From Pseudo-nitzschia pungens (Eukaryota > Bacillariophyta > Bacillariophyceae > Bacillariales > Bacillariaceae), in contig CM074762.1 in the NCBI GenBank assembly GCA_037355855.1, positions 1,178,001 through 1,242,000 of the forward strand: a DNA stretch of 64,000 nt, written 5' to 3'. Made by a program: the position numbers and the translations under genes. Under the pieces are notes generated by a model. It was not told the DNA's origin and searched no databases. It saw nothing but the letters and a program-made list of their open reading frames with translations. Positions 51,184 to 62,516 of this stretch are shown in pieces; position 1 is the first letter of the stretch, and every line of letters begins with the position of its first letter.

Positions 51184-53226
51184 ATATCTGTATTCAAAGA
51201 TGAAGAAAATGAACACAGCAGTATAGTATCCTTTTGATTTTTTAATAGACGCACCTCCATATCTCTTCAGTTAGATATCATGGTTGGTTCGCATTTTTGA
51301 AGAAACCCCATAGCTTTCGTAACATCCCAGGTCGCCGTCGAACAGAGTGCGTCCGACCGATATTAGTGGAACATCTTTCCTGTAGGCACATGATACGCAG
51401 AGTAATCAGAGCTATGTACCAACAACGAACGAAGCCGGCAAGCAAGCTAATCCTATTTTGATATACAGAATGGTGGCAATGAGGAACGGGGTAAAAAGAT
51501 CATCAAGGAAGAAATGGCTGCCTTCCTTGCCGCTTCTGGTGTACTACTACTACTAGTAGTAGTATTACTAGTACTAGTAGTAGTAGTATTAGTACCAGCA
51601 TCATGATCTTTTCGCAAACAAAAGCACTAGTAGTACCACCACAGCTTTGTTACTACACACTGAATCTTAATAATTCGAATGTGTGTTATATTCAGCAGCA
51701 CCATCACATCGCAACACTAGTCTGTTGCCTATTCTGCTCTTTTGATTGAAAGGCTACTACGAGTAATGCTATTGGTAGGAGTTGCAGTAGTACTAGTACC
51801 ACCAGTAGCGCTACTAGTACCATCATGACCACCATCAGCAGTGCTGTTCTTGACTCTCCTGCTGTTCCAGCTGATACTAGAAGAAGCAACAATGAGAGCT
51901 CCTTCAATATATCCTATTGGATTTCATGCATTGATACCCACGTTTCTGCATACTTTTGAACAAAAAGGGTACAAGTACAATAAGAGTGAGGTTATTCACT
52001 AGTTACTAGGGATTCATCCGAACACGTTCGGTATATTTTTTTTAGGGACTAGTAATTGCAGGTAACCTTACCTGTACAAGAGTATGGTACCGGTAGGTAA
52101 TCTTATGAACACTTGGTGATTTTTCGTTGCTGTTTTCTTCAGTCGTTTCACGTTTGCGCATACAAGAGTACCAAAAAGGGGCGTCTAACTAGGAATGCGG
52201 GATCCCCTCTTCTTTTGGGCGTGACTAAAAATTTAGCGATTTTACGGGAATACCTTTTCTCACTGGCCATGCCTCTACCGTTAAAGATCCATACAAATAT
52301 AAACGGTATTGTATACGATCATTTAGAGCCGAATATGTGCGACTCCTAGTAAACTATCGCCACAACGACTGCGATCCGTTTCGCCTCACGTAAATTCGTC
52401 TCTTTTTCGAACATTCCCACGCGACTGTTTCAACGCAAACAGCTCTCCCTCAACGCTGTCCAACGGGTAAAACCTTACTATTAGAGGCCCGATAGAACCT
52501 CCATTGTGACATTCGATCGATAAGACAACCAACCAACTGACCAACCCCTGAATGCTTAAGGTATCCGTCCCGCTTCCGATATCGAAAATCGAATCGTTGA
52601 AAGGGGAGACAAAGAGAACAACAAGTAAGTCCATCAACTGCTTGTTCACCATTGTGTTCCTTCTACTTGCTCGTGTATAACCACCGGTAGGCGATGGCCA
52701 AGGCAATCGCATCACGTCGTCTTCATCGCCTTCCCGAAGATGAAGCAGCATCGGCGGCGCGGTTCGTGGCGTTTTTCCTCCTCGCCCGACTCGGATTTTA
52801 TATTTAGTCGCGAGTGTCTGAATCACAAGTATTTCTTATTTATGTTCATAAATAATGGCCGCCCGGCTCGGAATCCAAACCGTTTTTTGATTTTCAAACA
52901 ATTGATGTGTAGAAGAATCTGTTATTGGAAAACAAACAATTGGGAGAGGATTCATTCTGTCTAATAAGAGACCCTCTCCCGCAACCGTTACGTCGGTCCT
53001 TGGGCATCCATTGTTGGACGGACGCTTCGTTGTGCTGCAACTTGATGTTGTAGGATCAAACGCAAATTGAACGACATCCGTTATATCTCACACCGGACGA
53101 TTCATACCTTGCAACCTTGCAATAAATTTACCCTTGCCGTTTTGTTTTAGTAGGTCGCCGCATCAAACGGACACGGTATCCATCGAAATTGGAAAAGAAA
53201 AGGCAGGATCATAAACAACAATAAAG
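51184..53226. other. Intergenic, no gene supported
   Basis: The frames are short and featureless. The minus-strand frame 52386-52826 has a hydrophobic stretch but no other support. Striking AGT/ACT trinucleotide tracts lie at 51540-51600 and 51780-51830. Motifs of the TAACCTTAC/ACCGGTA type occur at 52061-52105. Confidence 0.45.
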
Positions 53227-56200
53227 ATGGAGAAGTGCAGTGGCTCAACTCCTCCTAAAAGTGAGTCCGAGGTTGGTGCCGGTGTCAACAAAGCTGCTCC
53301 CCCGCAGGTAATTACGGTCGATACCTCGTCGAACAAACTAGATGGAGATAAGTCATCTCTTGCCGCAGAGGGAACAACAACAACCGCCAGGACGCCGAAA
53401 CATACAAACAAAACAACAGGTGGAGTACCGAATTCTGGAAGAGCACCACAGCATGGTCATGGCGGAATCCCCAGAAATGGTGGGTTCTACCCACCGTATG
53501 ATGGTCGTCCTGTAGGTGGAAACGGAGCCTTTCAACCTCACGACTCGAGACGACAACCTCCACCTCATTCGCGCCCAGCTGACCACTACTACAACCAATC
53601 TCCACCCATGCATGTATCGCCCGGGGGAGCAGGAGCTAGTGCTGCAGCATACGACCGCAGGGGGCACAATGGGGGTCCTTACTACAGTAGACGAGGGCCT
53701 GGTGGGTATCCACCTCACGGCCCTCCTCCGGGCTACTATGACCAACGTGGGGGATATAACGATTATGGTCCGCCTCATCACATGTCAAGACCAAGTTCGC
53801 ATCCATCAGGGCAACGCTACGATGGTAACCCCCAGCACATGCGAAGTCAGCACCAGTATCCTCCACAGCCCTATCCAACGCAATCATACAATAGCTATCC
53901 GGCGGACCCTCGAAATGGTCCTTCCTACAGTGGCGGTCCATCACCAAATTACCCACCAGGAGCTGGCCAATATCCGCCGGGTCGTGGGCCAGATCAGCAT
54001 TATCCGCGCGAGAACCATGGGTATCCACCTATAGACCATCATCATGGTGCCAACAATACTCCTTTCAGCAGATCTGTCTCGACATCATTTGATCGGAGTG
54101 TGAAAGAGAAGCCAATGGGAACGTCCAAGAGACTCGAAACAAACCAAGAGAGTCAACGTAAAAAGCCTAGCGCCACCGATGACAGAGAACAACGGCAAGA
54201 TGGATTCATGGCTTCCGATGATGCATCGTGGAAACAACTGAATCAAGTTCACAGCGTTGATGATACTGCCATTCAAGAGCATTTGGGAATGAAAAAGGGC
54301 GGAACGAAACAAACCGTAAAACAAGAAGATACTCCATCGAATTCCTCTTCGTTGACAAATTCTCCAACCGATGGATCTACACGACAGGCAAATTTGGCTG
54401 CTTCAATCGCAGCCGCAGCAGCTGCAGCCGTTGCCGCCACAAAAACTGATCCTATTCGAAAGACCTCATCGCTCGATGAACTATCCTCTGTTACATCGCC
54501 GCATGATCACTCCAATAAGAAGAGGTCCTCCTCTGACGTTCAAGCTCCAGGCAGCCCTGGTATTGTCGACTCTGACTCTTTGGATTTGATGAAATGTTCT
54601 AGCGATGGCAGTGGCTTGCTTAATCTTGTACCATCAAAGGGTGGTGAGGGTTTGCTATATGAAGACAAACATGGGGAAGTTGAAGAACGCGGTGACAAAG
54701 GAGAGTCTTCAAAGGGAGGGGACGAGCTTCGACGAGCTCCATCCGACTTGGAAGAGAAGCAACCGAGGAAAAAAGTGAAAATTGAATCGAATGCCATGTC
54801 GAAGATGGAAAAGTCCCCTCTGTCAATTACGTGCAGCCCATCCGCAGCTATGAACAAAAAGGGATCTTCTACGCGAAAGGTTCCCACATCTCACAATAGT
54901 ACTATTGACAAATCAGATTATCACGTCTCGCCTAATCTCGGTGAAAACTCCTTGTACGACAAACCTCCAGCTTATTCGTATTCTATGGATTCTGCGCCAC
55001 CAATTCCAAGAGGCAGTGGACAAAACAAACAGCCAGCAAATCCAACTTTGCCTCCTCGCCCAACATCATCTTCATCTTCTACGTTGACGCCTGGCCAAAT
55101 TCATATGGACAACCCAGACCATGCGAATGCTGTGGTTTCTTCCATACCATCATGGGAGATCAACGCAGTAGATAGTTTTGGTGGTGGTAGCGTCGGCGGC
55201 GGACATGGTCTGTCGAATAATTTCAGCTTTCAAGACTATCCAATGCTTCCTGCAAGTGAAAGCAATCTCGGAAATCCAGGTGGTGATAACCGACCTCCGA
55301 TGCATAGTCATCCTACCTCCAATCTCCCTCCTCATCCGACCATGAGCCCAGGACAAACATACGGGAATATGCATAATCATCGAATGAGTCACCATGCACA
55401 AAATCATCCTCCTATCGAATCCAGAAATCAATCTTTTGATGGAGGTCATTATCACGGAGGCGGTAGTTTCCATCGGACGGAAAGTATGGATATTGGCTAC
55501 GGTCGAGGACCTGCTCCAGGCTATCACGACGGCGGATACAAACACGGTCACCAAGGCCCTTTTCCTCCTCATGCTCCTTCCTGGGGTACGGCAGGATCAG
55601 CTCAATCACACCCTAGTTATCAACAACAGCATCCACCATACATGGGGAGTCGCATGGATTATCCGCCAGTGATGCGAAATTATTCACAAGATAGTGGGCA
55701 TCGAGCTTCTCCCCCTCCAGGTCCTAGTGGACCGCACGGTCGTCATTACATGCATCGGCCACCTCAAAACTTCCAACCGCCACCAGATTTTGTGGCGCCT
55801 CATAATCCTCATTTGAATCGTCGACCTCCGCCTGCGGTATACATTATGTCTTCTCAAGGTGTAAGCCACCCCAATGCCAAACGCGGGACCGGAGTTTTCA
55901 GTTGGAGCAAAGAAGATGATACCCGTTTGACGGAGATTATGAAAAAATACAAGAATCCACGTGATTGGGAACCGATTGCCAAGGAACACGGAATGGGAAA
56001 AACTGCGAAGGACTGTCACGAGCGATGGATCAGGTATCTCAAACCCGGAGTGAGGAAAGGGCAATGGACTGACCAAGAAGACTCAATTGTGATCGATGCT
56101 GTCCAAAACTCTTCAGAACAGCCGTTCACGCGCTGGTCAGATCTCGCACAGCGTTTACCGGGTCGAGTAGGGAAACAAATCCGTGATCGTTGGGTCAATC

Positions 56201-56499
56201 ACTTGAACCCCAACATTAACCATCTTCCATTTAGCAGAGAAGATGATTTATTGTTATGGGAAGGGCATAAGAAGCTTGGAAAGAGATGGGTCGAAATCTC
56301 CACCAAGTCTTTTAACTCAACAAGATCAGAAAATCACATTAAGAACCGCTGGTACAGTGCTTCATTCAAGAAATTTATTGCGAATGAGTTTGGTCCCGAT
56401 GCTTATTCTGGTGGTAAGTCCAAGGGGAAGGACGATAAATCGAAAACCAAGATGAAGAAGATCGATGACGATCCAGCGACGAAACCCGTGGGGCGTTAG
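53227..56499 (+). CDS. R1R2R3 Myb transcription factor with long disordered N-terminus
   Basis: A 1090-residue single-exon protein. Residues 1-880 are low complexity: Pro/Gly/Tyr/His-rich at 80-285, an alanine run near 400 (IAAAAAAAVAAT), Ser/Lys-rich charged parts, then Pro/His/Gly-rich again. Residues about 887-1055 hold three Myb repeats: FSWSKEDDTRLTEIMKKYKN...CHERWIRYLKPG; GQWTDQEDSIVIDAVQNSSE...IRDRWVNHLNPN; and LPFSREDDLLLWEGHKKLGK...HIKNRWYSASF, the third with Phe for the first Trp as in many R3 repeats. The C-terminus is Lys-rich. Three-repeat Mybs bind DNA at AACNG sites and in animals and plants control G2/M genes. The target here is unknown. Nuclear location is inferred. Confidence 0.9.
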   Translation: MEKCSGSTPPKSESEVGAGVNKAAPPQVITVDTSSNKLDGDKSSLAAEGTTTTARTPKHTNKTTGGVPNSGRAPQHGHGGIPRNGGFYPPYDGRPVGGNGAFQPHDSRRQPPPHSRPADHYYNQSPPMHVSPGGAGASAAAYDRRGHNGGPYYSRRGPGGYPPHGPPPGYYDQRGGYNDYGPPHHMSRPSSHPSGQRYDGNPQHMRSQHQYPPQPYPTQSYNSYPADPRNGPSYSGGPSPNYPPGAGQYPPGRGPDQHYPRENHGYPPIDHHHGANNTPFSRSVSTSFDRSVKEKPMGTSKRLETNQESQRKKPSATDDREQRQDGFMASDDASWKQLNQVHSVDDTAIQEHLGMKKGGTKQTVKQEDTPSNSSSLTNSPTDGSTRQANLAASIAAAAAAAVAATKTDPIRKTSSLDELSSVTSPHDHSNKKRSSSDVQAPGSPGIVDSDSLDLMKCSSDGSGLLNLVPSKGGEGLLYEDKHGEVEERGDKGESSKGGDELRRAPSDLEEKQPRKKVKIESNAMSKMEKSPLSITCSPSAAMNKKGSSTRKVPTSHNSTIDKSDYHVSPNLGENSLYDKPPAYSYSMDSAPPIPRGSGQNKQPANPTLPPRPTSSSSSTLTPGQIHMDNPDHANAVVSSIPSWEINAVDSFGGGSVGGGHGLSNNFSFQDYPMLPASESNLGNPGGDNRPPMHSHPTSNLPPHPTMSPGQTYGNMHNHRMSHHAQNHPPIESRNQSFDGGHYHGGGSFHRTESMDIGYGRGPAPGYHDGGYKHGHQGPFPPHAPSWGTAGSAQSHPSYQQQHPPYMGSRMDYPPVMRNYSQDSGHRASPPPGPSGPHGRHYMHRPPQNFQPPPDFVAPHNPHLNRRPPPAVYIMSSQGVSHPNAKRGTGVFSWSKEDDTRLTEIMKKYKNPRDWEPIAKEHGMGKTAKDCHERWIRYLKPGVRKGQWTDQEDSIVIDAVQNSSEQPFTRWSDLAQRLPGRVGKQIRDRWVNHLNPNINHLPFSREDDLLLWEGHKKLGKRWVEISTKSFNSTRSENHIKNRWYSASFKKFIANEFGPDAYSGGKSKGKDDKSKTKMKKIDDDPATKPVGR

Positions 56500-57037
56500 A
56501 TATAGCTAGACCAACATATTCCTTCGCGATGTCTACTATTTCTACTCTGTATGTAAGATGGTGCTCAAGTCAAGTTTTCACAAGATGCAATGCCCTTCGG
56601 TACAGCAAGATGTCACGACTGCCGTTGAATGGGAACGATTCCCATTCTATTTATAAAGTACAGATGATATTCTAGCATCTAGCATCGTTACGTTTTTTTC
56701 CTGACAGATTAAGTGGATAAATTCGACATTCTTGTGATTGTTGCGTACCCTTAAGAATTGTAGCTGGTACAGGTAGAGAAGAAGTAGCAAACGTATATCC
56801 ACATCCTCGTTGAGTTGCCTCACGAAGTACTCGGCTCATGTACAAACTGAACCGCGACACTGTCTGTGCACTTTATGTTACGAATATCTATTCTGAAAAC
56901 ACCGCCGTTGCCACTGTCGCTGCTCAAAAAAGAAAGGTATTCTACAGTACTTCTTAGGATTATGGTCTTGTATGTCATCTCATGGGAACATATATCAAAT
57001 TATATATGTATTCATGCCTCATCGTTCGTTCATTTGT
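56500..57037. other. Convergent 3' region, nothing specific
   Basis: Space between the stops of the Myb gene (+) and the RIQ-like gene (-). No repeat or RNA gene is seen. Confidence 0.4.
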
Positions 57038-57603
57038 TTATTTAAGAAGCTTTCCAAGGACGGCAGATCCAGCCAAAGAGGCAACACCAACACCTCCGAG
57101 AGCACCAGCGGCGAAAGTTTGTCCGGCAACCTCCAAGAGGGTATCATCGGGGATGGCAATAACGGCACCAGCAGCGGCAGCCAACGAAGCGAGTCCGGCG
57201 GCACTCAATGCGGAAGGAGAGACGGTGACGGCGGTGGCCAAGAGAGGAAGAGCTTGGGGGGCGAGCTCAACAACCTTGGGCAACAGAGGCAAGAGCTCGG
57301 GGGTGGCGGCCTCAACCAAGATGAGGATTTCCTTGTTTTCGGCGGCAAGGGCGAGAAGAGGTTCCAACTTGGAAAGGGAGAGACCGGCTTCTTGGGCCTT
57401 GGAAAGCAAACCAGATTGGGCGACCTTGGTCAACAAACCACTGGATTCGACATCCTCCAACAAAGACTTGACGGCAATGTTGTTTCCGAGGGGATCGACT
57501 TCCTTCACGGATGCTCGAGGCGGCGAGAGGAGCGGATCGTGTCGATTGCGTTTGTGTTGGTACGAAGGCCGAAGCAGAGGCAGCAAACAAGGCTATCGAT
57601 GCG
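57038..57603 (-). CDS. DUF1118/RIQ-like plastid protein, frame break near N-terminus
   Basis: The mature part (about 57038-57510) reads LLEDVESSGLLTKVAQSGLL, SKAQEAGLSLSKLEPLLALA and a hydrophobic C-terminal half with two likely membrane segments (SALSAAGLASLAAAAGAVIA; FAAGALGGVGVASLAGSAVL). It resembles DUF1118 proteins such as Arabidopsis RIQ1 and RIQ2, thylakoid proteins that affect grana stacking and non-photochemical quenching. The N-terminus lies in a second frame: SIALFAASASAFVPTQTQ, a typical diatom plastid signal with the ASAF motif. The two frames meet at 57508-57514 (GAGCATCCGTG), where dropping one A would restore Ala-Ala-Ser-Ser-Ser-Val-Lys. The start ATG is not found next to the signal, so a small 5' exon is likely. 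Confidence 0.6.
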
Positions 57604-59319
57604 GTGAGATGTGTTTCGAATCCGACGTCGTTTCCAAGTGTGTGAGATGCCCACAGGTAGTTTGTGATTGTCGTATTTTTGCATCGCGGATTCGTAGGAA
57701 CAATACAAAGGGATACAACGAAGGGACAGAGATAGCGGTTAGAAATCCATCAGGCATCTGTTATTCTGTGCTCGATTGAAAAGCTCCCATCACCGACAAA
57801 AACTTCTGGAAAACCCATCAGAAATAGCTGATTTTGGACAGGCAGCTCGACTTCTAAGAAACCTCCATTAGACAAGGTCTAAAACCACCCGCATGAGAAT
57901 ATGGCAACCGACACGAAATCGACGGACTAGGCTACATTTCCAGAATTTTGTCCATCTTCTCAATCCACCCTTCTCATGGATGCACCATCGCTTCGGAAGA
58001 AACACAAATGACCGCATCGTTGCAACTGAGGCCTCCAGAACCACTCCATTCGTTCACACCAACGGACACATTCATCACGACGTACCAGCGATAAGGACTT
58101 GGAACTTCATCGTTGAATTACACTACTTCTCGAACAGCAAGGAAACAATGGCAAGGTGTGGTCGGATCTGTTGGGCAATTTCCGGCAAAACCGTTCCGTG
58201 CGTGGGGCGGCAAGAGGACGACGATGATGGTGCACGGAAATTCGCGTTTTTAGCGTGGTTGAAGTGTATCAGAAGCCATTTCGTTGGGTGAAACAATCCA
58301 TCGCCACGAGCCGATAATTGGGTGCGATAGAACGAGCGTACACAAACGCACGACGAAGAACACGTATGTCAAAAAATGGACATCGACTCGATCGACCCTC
58401 AATACTGCGGGCAGTTTATTAGCAAATTCTAACTCTATGCTTAATGAGAATGCATACTTTAGTTGGTTGTAGGGCTTACCCTAAAACTTGTAGATCCCCC
58501 CTTCCTACCGGTAAGGTTATGGGAGACTCAGGCGAGACTACAGTAAACCCTAACCTTATTTTAGTCGTAATTAGTAAATTCTATTCGTTCTCTCACTACC
58601 CCAAACGAGGTTAACTTACCGGTATGTACGTACTAGTAGAAGTAGTAAGTAGAAGTAAGAGTAACTTCGCTACAATCGGGCCTTCGATCGTCATACGGTA
58701 ATCCCGAAAACCACAATAGCGGTTCACTGGTAGTACCAGATAGCATCATCTATTCATCAAAAAAGGCTCGAGAGACTGGGTAAATCTTACTAGAGTTGTG
58801 TTGCCTACGGGGGAAAATGCAAAAGTTTTCAAATCTAGGGTCAATGTTCCGTCTGTTTCGCGACAGAAAAAAAAAGTAGGGGTATGAATGATCTGTTGGA
58901 CAGCAAAAATGTACTATTCTTCCAACAAGAAGCCAAGATGCAACTTTCTGTATATCGTCTGTCAACCGAAATGTCCGAAGACCAGAAATCCAAAAATGGT
59001 ATTCTTGAAGCATGAAAAAAGTGCTGGTCCCGTGCCATCTTCTCTGGACGACTATTTGGGTTCCGATATTCTTGCAAACCCCGAAGAAAGACCCTGCAAC
59101 AAGAAGCTAAAGTCAATTTTAGGAGACAAGCAGCACGAAGGGTCCCGGCTGCAAACCTCTTGTTTCACGTCTCCAACACACTGCACGCATCGGGATGCGA
59201 ACCAGATGATGCCTTCTTGGCTTTGGAAACAAAATGGATCCGATTGTCCGAGGCAACAAAACAAAGTGCTCGCGCTTCCCGCTCCCGCACAACGCTCCCG
59301 CTCCAATCACTATTTATTC
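57604..59319. other. Intergenic, no confident gene
   Basis: Frames at 57893-58291 (+), 58750-59013 (-) and 58888-59250 (+) are open but have no domain, targeting signal or splice support. Motifs of the ACCGGTAAGGTTA type occur at 58507-58518 and 58616-58626. Confidence 0.4.
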
Positions 59320-60835
59320 CTACGGCACGGAGCGTTCGCGTTCTCGCTCTCGCTCTCGTTCCCGCAGCTGCTGGTCCGGCGATCCCCGCTTGGGCAGCTG
59401 CGGCGGTTCGCCCAGGCAAAACGACTGAAAGGATATCGACGCAATGTCCGAGGCGCCGCCCGGGAAGTCGTCCGGGTATTGCTCCGCGAGCTTGGTCTTG
59501 ATCTCTTGGACGCGGTCCCTCCGGGGAGCCGGTATGCTCAGGTAGTCCATCAGCTTGTAGGTCCTCGGCTCCCAAACCGCCGCCGGGTCTTCGTTCTTCT
59601 TTGCTGTTTCGGAAGAGGGACGGCTCCCGGCCAGTTCTCGTCGTTTTTGTTGTTGTTGTTGTTGTCGTCGTCGTCTTTATTGTTGTCATTATTGTTGTTG
59701 TTGTTCTTGCTTTCTTCGGATCCCGTCCCGCCGCGCGCGAGACAGCGTCACCCCGACATCGATCGACGAGGTCGGCAGGTCCCCGTGCTCCCCGTCGAGC
59801 ACATAGGGCGAAGCCCCCGGCTTGGTCAGGTCGCGCTTGAGCACGTAGAGGTCGCAGTTCTTGGCGTTGTACACCGAGGAGTAGGTGTAGATGCTCCACC
59901 GGAAGAGCTGGCAGAGGATCGACCGGATCGTCAGCCCGTGCGAAAAGACCACCACCGCGTCGACGTAGTGATCGTCCAGCAGCCGGGGATTGCCCCCGTC
60001 GGTTTCGTTCTCGTTCTCGTTCTCGCTTTCGTTGTTGCTACTGCCGCCGCCAGGAGATCGGTTGTGGCCCAGGTTGATCGGGAGCAGCGTCTCGACCCAC
60101 CAGGACCGGACCCGGTGCAGGACGTCCGCCCCGGATTCTCCCGTCGGGAAGCGGTACCAGAAGCGCCCGACGGTCTTTTGCTCCTTCCGGTACCTCGCGA
60201 ATTCCTCGCCCTGGAGGTTTCCGAATTCCTGCTCCCGCAGCCGGGGGCACAGCTTGTAGTGCGTCACCCGGTGGCCAAAGGCGGGCAGCGCGTGCAGGGC
60301 GGTCTGGACGGTCCGTTCGAAGGGGCTCACGTGGAGGTGCACGTGCTTGATGGGGTGGGGGACCGAGGGGCCGCCCCTCCGGGCCTCTTCGTCGTAGGCG
60401 CGGAAAATCTCCTCGATCCGCTCCCCGGCGCGCTCCGCTTGCGCCTGGCCCTTCTCGGTCAACCGAATGTCGTGGTCCGCCTTTCGCCACCACGCCTTCT
60501 GGTCGACGTTTCCCTCGCTCTCGCCGTGCCGCACGAGAATGACCAGCAGGGGCAACCGCTCTCGCTTCGTGTCGTAGTTGCACGAACACCAGTGGGGTTG
60601 CTGTTTCCTGTTGCTGCGTCGTTGTCGTGTCGTTGTGGTTGTCATACGGTTGGGAGGATCGGATTCCTTGCCTGCAACATTGTTTCGTGTCTCGGTCCAG
60701 AGATTCCGTTGCGTTCTTCGCTGCTATCCGAAAGGTAACAGCGGCACCCGCTACGGCTCCCAGCATCACTAGTGAGAAGATCGACGCGAGCGAAGAAGAT
60801 CCGGTCGACGACCTGCAATGATGGTCCCCTGCCAT
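59320..60835 (-). CDS. Histidine-phosphatase (phosphoglycerate-mutase-like) protein with membrane anchor
   Basis: The core frame 59689-60645 has the branch-1 histidine phosphatase motifs: LVILVRHGESEGNVD (catalytic His), LHVSPFERTVQTALHAL, LREQEFGNLQGEEF and VVVFSHGLTIRSIL (second His). These enzymes use a phosphohistidine intermediate, and the substrate here is unknown. An upstream frame from ATG 60835 (MAGDHHCRSSTGSS, then SIFSLVMLGAVAGAAVTF) gives a signal anchor. It joins in phase over a 34- or 40-bp GTATGA...CAG segment (from 60647 to 60614 or 60608), so the protein is probably an anchored or secreted form. After QEQQQQ the frame meets TAA and TGA, yet the same frame reopens and reads RTYKLMDYLSIPAPRRDRV and SISFQSFCLGEPPQLP, ending in an Arg-Glu run at 59320. 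Confidence 0.75.
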
Positions 60836-61666
60836 GGTTTTGGTGTTGTAGTAGTAGTTTCCCTTGCCAGCAACCCCGATAATGTTTCGCGCAGTGACGT
60901 AGTGAAATCAATGAAGATTGGTCAATACTTCCTACAATACAATATACAATACGAGTGATGGAATGCTATTGGTGATTTTGTTTCTTCTGTCAACGTGTTG
61001 TCGATGTGGCCAAGTCCGGTGCGTGTGCTCGTGGGGCGATACAAGAATCGATGGCGACAGATACCATTTTCGGAGCACCGAGGTATCTACTAAGGATGCA
61101 GTGACGGTAACAACTCGGGCACCGCACGATATCTGGTACGTGTAAGATACTCGTACTCTACGATTACTCTGTCGTCTCCTCGCTTTTTGATTTCCGATCT
61201 TGCTCTCAAATACTGTAATACGACGAGTTACTGCCATCCAATCGAAATCACAGCGGGTGAATAGTAATCTTTAATGAATCCTGGGTACAATGGAAGAGAA
61301 TGGATGACTGCCGGTAAGTTACGGAACTTTACCGTAACTTACGTACAAGCAGTGTGCAGCGTGCAGTGTGCAGTTTGTTCGTGACAACTATCCTTGATAT
61401 ATTGAGAGCGTTTCACGGAGGAGTATGAAGTAAGGTTATGTTTTGTACCGTATCAAAACAGTAGAAAATAGGATCTCAAGTCCTTACTTTTACGATAACC
61501 CTAAACCTTACCGCCTACCGGTATCTATTGATAACGGTCCGGTCGACATGATGCCGAATTCTTTCGCGCCATGGTTTTGTTGAGAGATGAGAAAGACAGG
61601 AAGGAATAAGGCTAAATACTACAGAAAATACCTGTGCCGTGCACAATACCGGTAGGCATAGGTACG
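60836..61666. other. Intergenic; short inverted motifs
   Basis: No gene is supported. At 61310-61346 the DNA reads CCGGTAAGTTACGGAACTTT then ACCGTAACTTACG, an imperfect inverted repeat of the motif family seen elsewhere in the window. Confidence 0.45.
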
Positions 61667-62234
61667 TAATTACTTACGTAAGACATTTATACTTATACAT
61701 CCGGGTTTGTTTGACATTTAAAATTATACATCCGGGTTTGTTTGACATTTAAAATTATACATCCGGGTTTGTTTGACATTTAAAATTATACATCCGGGTT
61801 TGTTTGACATTTATACTTATACATCCGGGTTTGTTTGACATTTATACTTATACATCCGGGTTTGTTTGACATTTATACTTATACATCCGGGTTTGTTTGA
61901 CATTTAAAATTATACATCCGGAATTGTTTGACATTTAAAATTATACATCCGGGTTTTTTTGACACTTATACATCCGGGTGTTTTTACCACATAGTTCTGC
62001 ATCCGGATTTTTTTGACATTCTTAAATCCAGGTTCTTGTGATTCGTTCCTATGATACATACTGTGGTCACAGAGGGAAAAAATTAAGGCGCATGGAATCA
62101 TAACCTTAACCTTCAGATTACTCGTAATGACCTATTCATGGGTAACGTCATCGATCATCGATGGAAACTTTGTTCATCTCACGAGAGAATGCCACGAACT
62201 CGGAGGCTGGTTGGAATTCTTCACCTTCCGATGT
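61667..62234. repeat. Dispersed minisatellite element, copy E3 (complete)
   Basis: Same left end (TAATTACTTACGTAAGAC), 31-bp array (about 61684-61975) and right tail (to CTTCCGATGT) as the copy at 24499-25162, with a different number of units. It has a 26-bp insert after ACTGTGGTCACA (GAGGGAAAAAATTAAGGCGC and six more bases) and a four-to-six base change in the tail. Having independent flanks shows that the 5' and 3' ends are real element borders. Confidence 0.9.
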
Positions 62235-62516
62235 CATTACGGGACAACGATCTCTACAGGGTAAGGTTAATTACCAGGTACGAGTAAGTTACTCGTGTAC
62301 GAAGAATCGAGGGAATCTTTAGAGTTGTTGGAACTACCTTAATCATACACAGACTCCTACGGTACGACAGTCCGGAAAGCGAACAATCGGATCGTTTCCC
62401 TTGCCGTGAACATACGTACCAACTTCCCGAACGGATCTCGTTTTCCGCAACGATCACAACAGCCGATTGATACGGTAGATAGATTGATTCATTCATTCAT
62501 TCATTCCGAGAACACC

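Noticed and set aside
52386..52826. 146-codon minus-strand frame with a hydrophobic stretch
   Set aside because: No conserved motif, no splice partner and composition like its surroundings.
58888..60738. Plus-strand open frame of 616 codons
   Set aside because: Mostly antisense to the histidine phosphatase, low complexity, no domain.
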